Shown in pieces: positions 25,304 to 31,118 of a DNA stretch of 31,118 nt. The notes beneath the pieces are model-generated. The model made no database searches, was not told where the DNA came from, and was given only the letters and a program-made list of their open reading frames with translations. The stretch is from the NCBI GenBank assembly GCA_047974375.1, contig JBKECF010000038.1, forward strand, positions 1-31,118, written 5' to 3'. Position 1 is the stretch's first letter; each line of letters opens with the position of its first letter. Made by a program: the position numbers and the translations under genes. The DNA is from JBKECF01 sp047974375. GTDB lineage: Bacteria > Bacillota > Clostridia > Lachnospirales > CAMZNU01.

Positions 25304-26458
25304 ATGGATTACAATTTAGAAGCACTTAAATTACACAAGAGTCATAAAGGTAAACTAGAAATAAAAAGTAAAATTAAACTAGAAAACAAAGATGACCTTT
25401 CAATAGCTTATACTCCAGGGGTGGCTGAGCCCTGCCGTGAAATACATAAAGACCCAAACAAAGTTTACGACTACACAATTAAATCTAACACTGTAGCCGT
25501 AGTAAGTGATGGTTCTGCAGTATTAGGTTTAGGAAATATTGGTCCAAAGGCTGCTATTCCTGTTATGGAGGGCAAATCAATTTTATTTAAAGAATTTGCA
25601 AACATTGATGCATTCCCTATTTGCTTAGATACTCAAGATACAGAAAAAATAATTGAAACTGTAAAACACCTGGCACCTGTTTTCGGTGGTATAAACCTAG
25701 AAGATATCTCTGCACCAAAATGTTTTGAGATTGAAGCACGTTTAAAAAAGGAATTAGAAATCCCTGTATTCCACGATGACCAACATGGTACAGCTATAGT
25801 AGTGGCAGCTGCAGTTATTAACTCTTTAAAATTAGTAAATAAAAAAATAAATGAAGTAGAAATATTAATAAACGGGAGCGGTTCAGCTGGCTCAGCTATT
25901 TGTAAGTTGCTACTTGGCCTTGGTGTGAAAAATATTGTTATGTGTGATATAGAGGGAATACTTGAAAAAAACATGCCTCTGCCTGAAGCAAAACTAAACC
26001 TAGCTAATATAACAAATAAACATGGCGAAACAGGTTCTTTAAAAGATGCCTTTAAAAATAAAGATATATTCATCGGAGTATCCGCACCGAATATAGTAAC
26101 AAGTAGCATGATATCCGAGATGAAAGAAAAATCTATTGTACTGGCAATGGCTAACCCTATTCCAGAAATCATGCCAGAAGAAGCTAAAAAAGGCGGTGCC
26201 TACATAGTTGGCACAGGCCGTTCCGATTTCCCTAACCAAATAAATAATGTACTAGCTTTCCCCGGTATATTCCGTGGAGCATTAGACGCAAGGGCAAAAG
26301 ATATTACTGAAGAAATGAAACTTGCAGCAGCTTACGCAATTGCCGAGTCCGTTGAAAATGATTTAAATATAAATATGATATTGCCACTGGCATTAGATAA
26401 AAAAGCTGCCACACATGTAGCTAAAAAAGTTTTTGAAAAAGCAATGGAAAATAAATAA
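25304..26458 (+). CDS. NAD(P)-dependent malic enzyme, short form
   Basis: A 384-residue cytoplasmic enzyme converting malate to pyruvate and CO2. Family features: SIAYTPGVAEPCREIHKDP (about 33-51), VVSDGSAVLGLGNIGPKA, the metal/substrate stretch HDDQHGTAIVVAAAVINSLK, and the dinucleotide-binding fingerprint INGSGSAGSAICKLLLGLG. It has the length of the MaeB catalytic part without the phosphotransacetylase-like extension. I use ATG 25304 with GGAGG seven bases upstream; an earlier in-frame start would overlap the preceding gene. Its place directly after two signalling proteins is likely co-transcription, with no obvious functional link. Confidence 0.95.
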   Translation: MDYNLEALKLHKSHKGKLEIKSKIKLENKDDLSIAYTPGVAEPCREIHKDPNKVYDYTIKSNTVAVVSDGSAVLGLGNIGPKAAIPVMEGKSILFKEFANIDAFPICLDTQDTEKIIETVKHLAPVFGGINLEDISAPKCFEIEARLKKELEIPVFHDDQHGTAIVVAAAVINSLKLVNKKINEVEILINGSGSAGSAICKLLLGLGVKNIVMCDIEGILEKNMPLPEAKLNLANITNKHGETGSLKDAFKNKDIFIGVSAPNIVTSSMISEMKEKSIVLAMANPIPEIMPEEAKKGGAYIVGTGRSDFPNQINNVLAFPGIFRGALDARAKDITEEMKLAAAYAIAESVENDLNINMILPLALDKKAATHVAKKVFEKAMENK

Positions 26459-26470
26459 AACCACATAAAA

Positions 26471-26513
26471 GGGCATTTACAAAATAATGTTTTTCACTAA
26501 ATCGTAAATGCCC
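26471..26513. terminator. 10-bp inverted repeat after the malic enzyme gene
   Basis: GGGCATTTAC (26471-26480) and GTAAATGCCC (26504-26513) form a perfect stem around a 23-base loop, 12 bases after the stop codon. Its place between two convergent genes suggests a transcript end. However, no T run follows on either side, so it is not a classical Rho-independent terminator. Confidence 0.5.
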
Positions 26514-26560
26514 CTATTGCACTTATATAACTATCTCTATTTTAATAATTTTTTTAATTA

Positions 26561-26582
26561 AAAACAGCCTTTTTTTCTGTTT
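26561..26582 (-). terminator. Weak terminator after trpB
   Basis: On the minus strand AAACAG pairs with CTGTTT across a 9-base A/G loop and is followed by TTAATT, starting three bases after the trpB stop. The short AT-rich stem makes it a weak candidate. Confidence 0.45.
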
Positions 26583-26584
26583 CC

Positions 26585-27763
26585 TTATTTATTTTTTTCT
26601 AAATATTCCTCTACAGCTTCAACATCTTTGTCCCCACGACCTGATACTGTAACTACAATCGATTCATCCCCCTTGCATTTTTTTGCATATTCCAAGGCAT
26701 AAGCTAATGCATGAGAGCTTTCAATGGCTGGTAATATTCCCTCTAACTGACTAACCTTAACAAGTGCATCTATAGCTTCTTTATCTGTTATAGCTACATA
26801 AGTCGCTCTTTTTATTTCAGATAAATGTGCGTGTTCTGGCCCAACCCCTGGGTAGTCTAAACCAGCAGATATAGAATAAACAGGGGCTACTTCCTTATTA
26901 TCATCTAATATACATATAGTTTTCATACCATGAACTACGGCAACTTCACCCTTTGTAATTGTCGCTGCATGCATATCCGTATCTATACCAAGACCGGCAG
27001 CCTCCACACCTATTAGCTCCACATCATTTTCATCTATGTATTCAGCAAAAGAACCAATAGCATTACTGCCACCACCAACACAGGCAATAACAGCTTTAGG
27101 AAGCTTTCCCTCAGCCTCTAATATTTGCCTTTTGGACTCCTCACTAATAACTTTTTGGAAATTTTTAACCATAGTAGGATATGGATGTGGACCTACAGCT
27201 GAACCTAATACATAAAAAGTATCGTCACTAGAATTAATCCAAGCACCAATGGCCTCATCTACCGCCTCTTTTAAAGTTTGTGTGCCTGATGTAGCACCTA
27301 CTACTTCCGCCCCAAGTAATTTCATTCTAAAAACATTCAATGACTGTCTTCGCATATCCTCCACACCCATATAAACAGTGCAATCCATACCCATTAGAGC
27401 CGCAACAGTTGCCGTTGCCACACCGTGTTGTCCCGCTCCCGTTTCAGCTATAACCTTCTTCTTCCCCATTCTTTTTGCTAATAAAATTTGACCCATTACA
27501 TTATTAATTTTATGAGCTCCTGTATGATTTAAATCCTCTCGCTTTAAATAGATTTTAGCACCACCACATTCTTTAGTTAAACGCTCAGCATAATACAATG
27601 GTGTTTCTCGTCCTACATAATTTTTTAAATAATAATTTAACTCCCTTAAAAACTCCTCATCTTTATAATATTTTAAATAAGCTTTTTCCAACTCTTCCAA
27701 TACTTTAAGTTGTGCCTCTGGAACATAGGCTCCACCAAAATTACCAAATACATTTTTTAACAT
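26585..27763 (-). CDS. trpB: Tryptophan synthase beta chain
   Basis: A 392-residue PLP enzyme that joins indole and serine to make tryptophan, normally in complex with TrpA. The start FGNFGGAYVPEAQLKVLEEL, the PLP lysine K85 in REDLNHTGAHKINNVMGQ, AETGAGQHGVATATVAALMG, and the cofactor phosphate loop VGGGSNAIG are all present. It is of the TrpB1 type and of normal length. It is a single gene: no trpA or other trp gene is beside it. It is preceded by a tryptophan-specific T-box leader, so it should be expressed when tRNA-Trp is uncharged. The ribosome site is TTTGGAGGAG. Alone it could use free indole, or TrpA may lie elsewhere. Confidence 0.97.
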   Translation of the reverse strand: MLKNVFGNFGGAYVPEAQLKVLEELEKAYLKYYKDEEFLRELNYYLKNYVGRETPLYYAERLTKECGGAKIYLKREDLNHTGAHKINNVMGQILLAKRMGKKKVIAETGAGQHGVATATVAALMGMDCTVYMGVEDMRRQSLNVFRMKLLGAEVVGATSGTQTLKEAVDEAIGAWINSSDDTFYVLGSAVGPHPYPTMVKNFQKVISEESKRQILEAEGKLPKAVIACVGGGSNAIGSFAEYIDENDVELIGVEAAGLGIDTDMHAATITKGEVAVVHGMKTICILDDNKEVAPVYSISAGLDYPGVGPEHAHLSEIKRATYVAITDKEAIDALVKVSQLEGILPAIESSHALAYALEYAKKCKGDESIVVTVSGRGDKDVEAVEEYLEKNK

Positions 27764-27868
27764 AAATTCTCCTCCAAATATTTAGATTGAACAGTGACAA
27801 ACAGTTATAACCAAAGTTATACCCCTTACTTACAACTGTAGGATATCCTGCGACTTGGAAAAAAGGGT

Positions 27869-28144
27869 AAAAAAAAAGACACCTATCACCCAAAGGGACG
27901 ACTAAGCATCGTGGTACCACCCTAATTTAATTTAGAGAAAAAACTCTCTATATCCTTCACAGATACAGTATATAATACGATATCCTGCTTTTATAACGTA
28001 AAGCCTACGGCAACAGCTACTATTATTTCACCTAGCATCTAACAAATCCATTCTTTATATTTACTAAAGCACCGACCTTCCACCAATTGCCGACTCGCTA
28101 AACCGTTTCCATATAAATACTACTTTTGCTCATTGATTTTAATT
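27869..28144 (-). promoter_or_regulatory. T-box leader, tryptophan-specific, controlling trpB
   Basis: On the minus strand the leader shows the main parts of a T-box riboswitch. The Stem I apical region reads GCGAGTCGG ... TTGGTGGAAGG (about 28097-28070). The specifier loop GAATGGAT has TGG (28050-28048) as the Trp codon. The T-box core AGGGTGGTACCACG (27923-27910) is followed by CGTCCC and a T9 run (27877-27869) marking the terminator. Uncharged tRNA-Trp should pair with TGG and with the TGGT of the T-box to favour read-through. About 105 bases of further leader separate the T run from the trpB start; they hold only a small TATAAC/GTTATA hairpin (27806-27821). The exact terminator pairing is less clear to me than the rest. 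Confidence 0.92.
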
Positions 28145-28150
28145 ACTGAT

Positions 28151-28179
28151 ATCATACACCTAAAAAAAAGTCATGTCAA
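28151..28179 (-). promoter_or_regulatory. Promoter of the T-box/trpB transcript
   Basis: On the minus strand a perfect -35 TTGACA (28179-28174) and a -10 TATGAT (28156-28151) are separated by exactly 17 bases. Transcription would start near 28144, directly before the T-box leader. The stretch from here to 28343 on the plus strand is AT-rich and I see nothing else in it. Confidence 0.85.
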
Positions 28180-28343
28180 GTTTTTTCTCCCCATTACTAT
28201 CCAATAAAAAAAATCAGTACATTGCTACCTTAGGAACAATGCACGCTATTATTATTACTAAAATTTTAAGATTATTTTAAATAATATATAATATTTTTTA
28301 TATTATTTATTATTTTAACTAATAATACTACATTTATATATAT

Positions 28344-28372
28344 TTGACACCGTCAAAATTAAGTGTTATCTT
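28344..28372 (+). promoter_or_regulatory. Probable promoter of the LytTR regulator/kinase genes
   Basis: TTGACA (28344-28349) and TATCTT (28367-28372) are spaced 17 bases apart, about 110 bases before the regulator start. The -35 is perfect and lies in a small inverted repeat TTGAC-ACC-GTCAA; the -10 matches consensus at four of six positions. Confidence 0.65.
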
Positions 28373-28397
28373 AAATACATATATAAAAAATATGCAT

Positions 28398-28428
28398 ATT
28401 GGTAATAAATATATTAGTTATTACCAAT
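28398..28428 (+). promoter_or_regulatory. 11-bp inverted repeat in the leader of the LytTR regulator
   Basis: ATTGGTAATAA (28398-28408) and TTATTACCAAT (28418-28428) form a perfect inverted repeat with a 9-base spacer between the promoter and the start codon. It could be an RNA hairpin or a dimeric repressor site just downstream of the transcription start. No T run follows, so it is not a terminator. Confidence 0.65.
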
Positions 28429-28481
28429 CTCTTTCTACAAAAGAAAATAACTAATAGAATTTTAGAATTTAGGTGGACGCT

Positions 28482-29159
28482 ATGTTAAGAATTGCAATTT
28501 GTGATGACAAAGTAGAGAGTAGGAATAATATTGATAAATCACTTATGCAGATAGAAACAAGGTGGAAAACATATTTTGAAATATCTACCTTTTCTAGCGG
28601 AAAAGATTTATGCGAAAATCTTAAACACAATGATTACGACATTATTTTACTTGATGTAATAATGAATGGGTTAAATGGAATAAAAACAGCAAATAAAATT
28701 TGTTCAATGGACTTGGAGAGCTACATAGTGTTCATATCAAATTATGATAAAGGATTGCAACATCTATTCGGAAGAAAAACTTTAGCTTTTTTATATAAGC
28801 CCGTGAATGTAGATACACTAGAAGAAAATTTAACAAAAGTTTATAATTTGATAGAAAGAGAGAAAGATAAAAATAATGTATTTGTATATTCAGTAAATAA
28901 AGCGAAAAAAATTGAGTATTTTAAAAATATTATTTACTTCGAAAGTACTAATAAAAGAATTGAAATGGTTACTACAAAAGGCATAATAATTATTTATGAC
29001 ACTTTAAAAAACATCTGGAATGAATTACATGATAATAGTGAGTTTTTGGCGCCAAATAGGTCATTTATAATTAATTTGAGATATGCAACTATGGATAGTA
29101 TTAGTTCTCTTCATATAGATAAATTAAATATAAATATTCAAGTAGGCAGAGGTTTATGA
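28482..29159 (+). CDS. LytTR-family response regulator (AgrA/BlpR-like)
   Basis: A 225-residue DNA-binding response regulator. The receiver domain has D8/D9, phospho-acceptor D58 (DIILLDVIMNG), S86 and K106 (FLYKPVN). The C-terminal LytTR domain runs from about residue 130 (KKIEYFKNIIYFESTNKRIE ... FLAPNRSFIINLRYA). It ends abruptly after QVGRGL, whereas relatives usually continue about ten residues more, so the tail may be shortened. I use ATG 28482, with AGGTGG five bases upstream; the in-frame GTG at 28473 lies within that site. The kinase gene follows directly. Such pairs sense secreted peptides and bind direct repeats with about 21-bp spacing, and such a repeat is found at 30498-30533. 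Confidence 0.92.
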   Translation: MLRIAICDDKVESRNNIDKSLMQIETRWKTYFEISTFSSGKDLCENLKHNDYDIILLDVIMNGLNGIKTANKICSMDLESYIVFISNYDKGLQHLFGRKTLAFLYKPVNVDTLEENLTKVYNLIEREKDKNNVFVYSVNKAKKIEYFKNIIYFESTNKRIEMVTTKGIIIIYDTLKNIWNELHDNSEFLAPNRSFIINLRYATMDSISSLHIDKLNINIQVGRGL

Positions 29160-29181
29160 AATTTTTAAGGAGGTAATTACG

Positions 29182-30491
29182 ACGGAAGAAGTAACACTAA
29201 TGAATATAGTGATATATACTTTTTTTAGTTTGCTGAATTTGTATACTTGCCATTTGTTTTTTAAAATTACATTATCATTTGAACGATTTAAGATAAAGTA
29301 TTTTTTGTAAGCTATCTTTCATTTTACTTAATATCAATGCTATTAAATTTTGGTGCAAATACATCTACATTTAATTTAATTTCAGAATATATAGGATATT
29401 TTTTTATTTCATTTTTATATAATTCTGCTATTTATCGCAAAATTATATTTTCAATAATTTTTAAAACACTAACTGTACTAATGGAAATTTTTACAATTAA
29501 TTTATATTCATTTTATACAGGAATAAACTTAAATACATTATTAAAAAATAATTATTTGATATTTTCTATGTATGCATTAGTATGCTTTATCCTTTTTGTA
29601 GTAATTAAGTTATACTCAGCTATTTATAAAAAGCCTACGGTAAATAGCATACATATGTCTAAAATCACATTAACACAGTTATTTGCAGTACCATTGTTAA
29701 GTGCAATAATCTTATATATGGCAATAGTGACTGTTGAATATAATCTTAACTATAGTTCTTTAATTGTAACTATGAGTATCTTTTTAATAAATATTGTATT
29801 TTTTAATTTTTACGAAAAAATTAATGAGGCTGCTGATAAAAAATCAGAAATGATTTCACTAAACAATCAGATAAAATATTATACTACATTATATTATAAC
29901 TTAAATAAAGAAAGAGATAATGCATTGGAATTAAAACATAATATAAAAAACAGCCTTATCAATATAAAATCTTTTCTTGTAAGACAAAATAATTTAAAAG
30001 CAATTGAAGAAATCGATTATATATTAGGAAATACTTGCCAGGAAGATATTTATATTTGTGAAGTACCAATTATAGATGCTATGGTAAACTTTAAAAATCA
30101 GCAAGCTAAAGAACTTGGTATAAATATGGAAGTTTCTACTTCTTTAAATGTCAAGATTAATATAAGTAATTCTGATTTAGCTAATATACTAGGTAACGCA
30201 TTAGACAATGCAATTGAGGCTTGCTCAAAAAATACCAATGAAAGTAATAAAGTGATAAAATTGCAGATTGAGCAAAGAAATAATAGCCTATATATTAGAA
30301 TTTCCAATCCATATGAAAAAGAAATTAAATTGAAAAATAATTTTCCTCTTTCAAGCAAAAGAAAGAATGAATATGGCATTGGTATTCGAACCATACAAAA
30401 AATTGTTAGAAATAAAAATAGTATTATGAATATAAACTTAGATAATAAAATTTTTGAGTTAGAAATTATAATTTTTTCAGCAATTAAGTAA
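29182..30491 (+). pseudogene. AgrC-like GHKL sensor histidine kinase, split between two frames
   Basis: The first part follows AAGGAGG (29167-29173) and reads from about 29182 through MNIVIYTFFSLLNLYTCHLF to TAA at 29308-29310. The rest is open in the -1 frame from 29292 and continues from 29307 as VSYLSFYLISMLLNFGAN and on to 30491. Together they give a kinase of about 435 residues: several transmembrane helices, a helix with the likely phospho-accepting histidine (LELKHNIKNSLINIKSF), and a GHKL ATPase domain with N box NALDNAIEAC and G box NEYGIGIRTIQK. The junction is TTTTTTG (29301-29307) followed at once by the stop. The start near the ribosome site is ACG, not ATG. It may be a decayed gene, a -1 frameshift gene, or a sequencing error. 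The second part alone (ATG 29337) lacks the first helices. Confidence 0.8.
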
Positions 30492-30497
30492 TTCTTT

Positions 30498-30566
30498 TGC
30501 ATTTCATCTATTATAAAGTGCATTTCGTCTATTGATGCTCTTATGAAAGGTAACGCTTGCTATGAT
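30498..30566 (+). promoter_or_regulatory. LytTR-type direct repeat and activator-dependent promoter
   Basis: TGCATTTCATCTATT (30498-30512) and TGCATTTCGTCTATT (30519-30533) are near-identical direct repeats exactly 21 bases apart, two helical turns, which is the hallmark of LytTR regulator sites. They start 7 bases after the kinase stop. A TATGAT -10 lies at 30561-30566 and the -35 position (about 30538-30543) is poor, which fits a promoter that needs an activator bound just upstream. The regulator encoded at 28482 is the obvious candidate to bind it. Confidence 0.75.
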
Positions 30567-30606
30567 CAACTTATAGTAAATAATAACTTTTCAAAAGGGT
30601 ATTCTT

Positions 30607-30666
30607 ATGTTAAAGAAATTATTTCTAAAACGTTATGTATGTGATAATGAACCTTACACGATTTAA
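30607..30666 (+). CDS. 19-residue small ORF behind the LytTR-type promoter
   Basis: ATG 30607 is placed 7 bases after AAAAGGG (30593-30599) and opens the frame MLKKLFLKRYVCDNEPYTI followed by TAA. It is the first ORF after the predicted promoter. The basic, hydrophobic N-terminus, single Cys and acidic/Pro residues recall short signal peptides but match no family that I can name; it is shorter than AgrD precursors. It could be a signal peptide, a leader ORF or chance. Low confidence. Confidence 0.35.
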   Translation: MLKKLFLKRYVCDNEPYTI

Positions 30667-30697
30667 TATCATTTTAGATTCAAAAGGAGGATATTTT

Positions 30698-30847
30698 ATA
30701 ACACTTACATGCAACAATTAATTCGAGGTATTGAGCCTAGATGAAATGTTTGAAATTGACGCTGGACACCCTCTCCTTGTTGCAGCAGGCGCAATTGTTA
30801 CAGTTGCTGGTGTATACCTAGCAGGCGTAAAAATCAGAGAAACTTAA
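30698..30847 (+). pseudogene. Double-glycine-leader peptide (bacteriocin or pheromone precursor) with damaged start and stop codon at position 8
   Basis: AAAAGGAGG (30682-30690) is followed after 7 bases by ATA, not ATG. The frame reads TLTCNN, TAA (30719-30721), then FEVLSLDEMFEIDAG, then a hydrophobic 26-residue core HPLLVAAGAIVTV ... GVYLAGVKIRET. LSLDEMFEIDAG matches the double-glycine leader consensus at L-12, S-11, E-8, M-7, I-4 and G-1, with Ala at -2. Such leaders are cut and exported by peptidase-containing ABC transporters. The core resembles small class II bacteriocins with GxxxG-like spacing. Two single-base changes (ATG to ATA, TTA to TAA) would explain the damage. An internal start (TTG 30731 or ATG 30746) lacks a ribosome site. 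No immunity or export gene is visible in the window. Confidence 0.65.
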
Positions 30848-30851
30848 CTAA

Positions 30852-30998
30852 TTTGTCAATACATATAATAAACTTAATAGTTATATTGTATGTATTGACA
30901 TAACGCCAATATCTACAGGATTTAACATTGCAACTAGCAATGTTAAATCAACAGAAAATGATGATAATTACGAAGTAGATATTTACATATGTTTATAA
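30852..30998 (+). other. Short open stretch without start codon, containing strong inverted repeats
   Basis: After the peptide stop an open frame of 48 codons without ATG runs to TAA 30996-30998 (for example DITPISTGFNIATSNVKSTE). Within the same bases lie two inverted repeats: GTCAATACATA (30855-30865) with TATGTATTGAC (30889-30899), 11 bp with a 23-base spacer; and GATTTAACATTGC (30919-30931) with GCAATGTTAAATC (30937-30949), 13 bp with a 5-base loop. The second is a strong hairpin but has no T run. This may be the end of the peptide transcript or a gene remnant; I cannot decide. Confidence 0.4.
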
Positions 30999-31031
30999 TA
31001 AGCTAAAAGTACCCTAAATTCTAATTGAAAA

Positions 31032-31118
31032 TTCCTCTAGAGGAAATATATAATAACCCTATGAGAACTCATAGGGGGCTAGGGGATGATAAGTTTAATG
31101 GATAAACAAAAAATAATA
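31032..31118 (+). other. Palindrome and hairpin before a possible truncated CDS
   Basis: TTCCTCTAGAGGAA (31032-31045) is a perfect 14-bp palindrome. CCCTATGA (31057-31064) pairs with TCATAGGG (31069-31076) across GAAC. The G-rich right arm (AGGGGG, 31073-31078) could be the ribosome site for ATG 31086, which opens MISLMDKQKII to the window edge. If so the hairpin would hide that site. Only 11 codons are visible, so the gene is uncertain. Confidence 0.35.

Noticed and set aside
25633..26239. Long open frames opposite the malic enzyme gene
   Set aside because: They lie fully within a gene with clear family motifs on the other strand and show no domain of their own; shadow frames.
27842..27988. 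Repeated GATATCCTGC (27842-27851 and 27980-27989) in the trpB leader as a second regulatory element
   Set aside because: Only a 10-base match within a structured leader, with no second T-box core or specifier; not enough to call a tandem riboswitch.
29160..29183. Frameshift at the end of the LytTR regulator, since the +1 frame reads EIFKEVI like a normal tail
   Set aside because: That frame is the same as the kinase frame and has no stop between, so it would fuse regulator and kinase; the short tail is noted but a frameshift is not supported.
30543..30644. 32-codon frame starting ATG 30543 (MKGNACYDQL...)
   Set aside because: It begins upstream of the predicted transcription start and has no ribosome site; it overlaps the better-supported 19-codon ORF.

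Overview
The window is AT-rich, densely packed and uses frequent TTG/GTG starts behind strong GGAGG-type ribosome binding sites. Its gene content (a nusB-xseAB-ispA-dxs-tlyA-nadK-recN cluster, a YesMN-type two-component pair with a CUT1 sugar transporter, a T-box leader, an Asp23 protein) points to a low-GC Firmicute of the class Clostridia. I cannot name a genus from sequence alone.

Left part (1-5867, minus strand): a carbohydrate uptake unit transcribed leftward, in the order sensor kinase, AraC-type response regulator, terminator, lipoprotein solute-binding protein, permease 1, permease 2. Permease 2 runs off the window edge and has an in-frame TAA at codon 24. Then come proB-proA (minus; proline synthesis from glutamate) and a divergent molybdopterin cluster moaB-moeA-moaA-moaC (plus).

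Middle part (11192-20538): between moaC and the next convergent gene lies an unusual array of small hairpins (11206-11419). It includes two 42-bp tandem units whose stems differ by compensating base changes. A long minus-strand housekeeping operon follows, read from right to left as asp23-like, nusB, xseA, xseB, ispA, a divergent-PAP2 membrane protein, dxs, tlyA, nadK, recN and an SRPBCC-like protein. It resembles the Bacillus yqhY-to-recN cluster but lacks folD, argR/ahrC and the spoIVB-spo0A end. It links isoprenoid precursor synthesis, DNA repair and nucleotide metabolism.

Right-middle part (20689-28180): two consecutive large membrane proteins each end in an HD-GYP-type domain. The first keeps all the metal ligands; the second has lost the HD pair and looks like a pseudo-enzyme. 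A malic enzyme follows in the same operon. A lone trpB on the minus strand has a complete tryptophan-specific T-box leader with a near-consensus promoter.

Right end (28344-31118, plus): a LytTR response regulator, an AgrC-like GHKL sensor kinase interrupted by a -1 frame change at TTTTTTG, and a 21-bp-spaced direct repeat in front of a promoter with no good -35. Downstream are a 19-residue ORF and a peptide with an almost perfect double-glycine leader whose start codon (ATA) and codon 8 (TAA) are damaged. I read this as a peptide-pheromone or bacteriocin three-component island, either decaying or decoded in a non-standard way. It and the hairpin array are the most interesting parts of the window.
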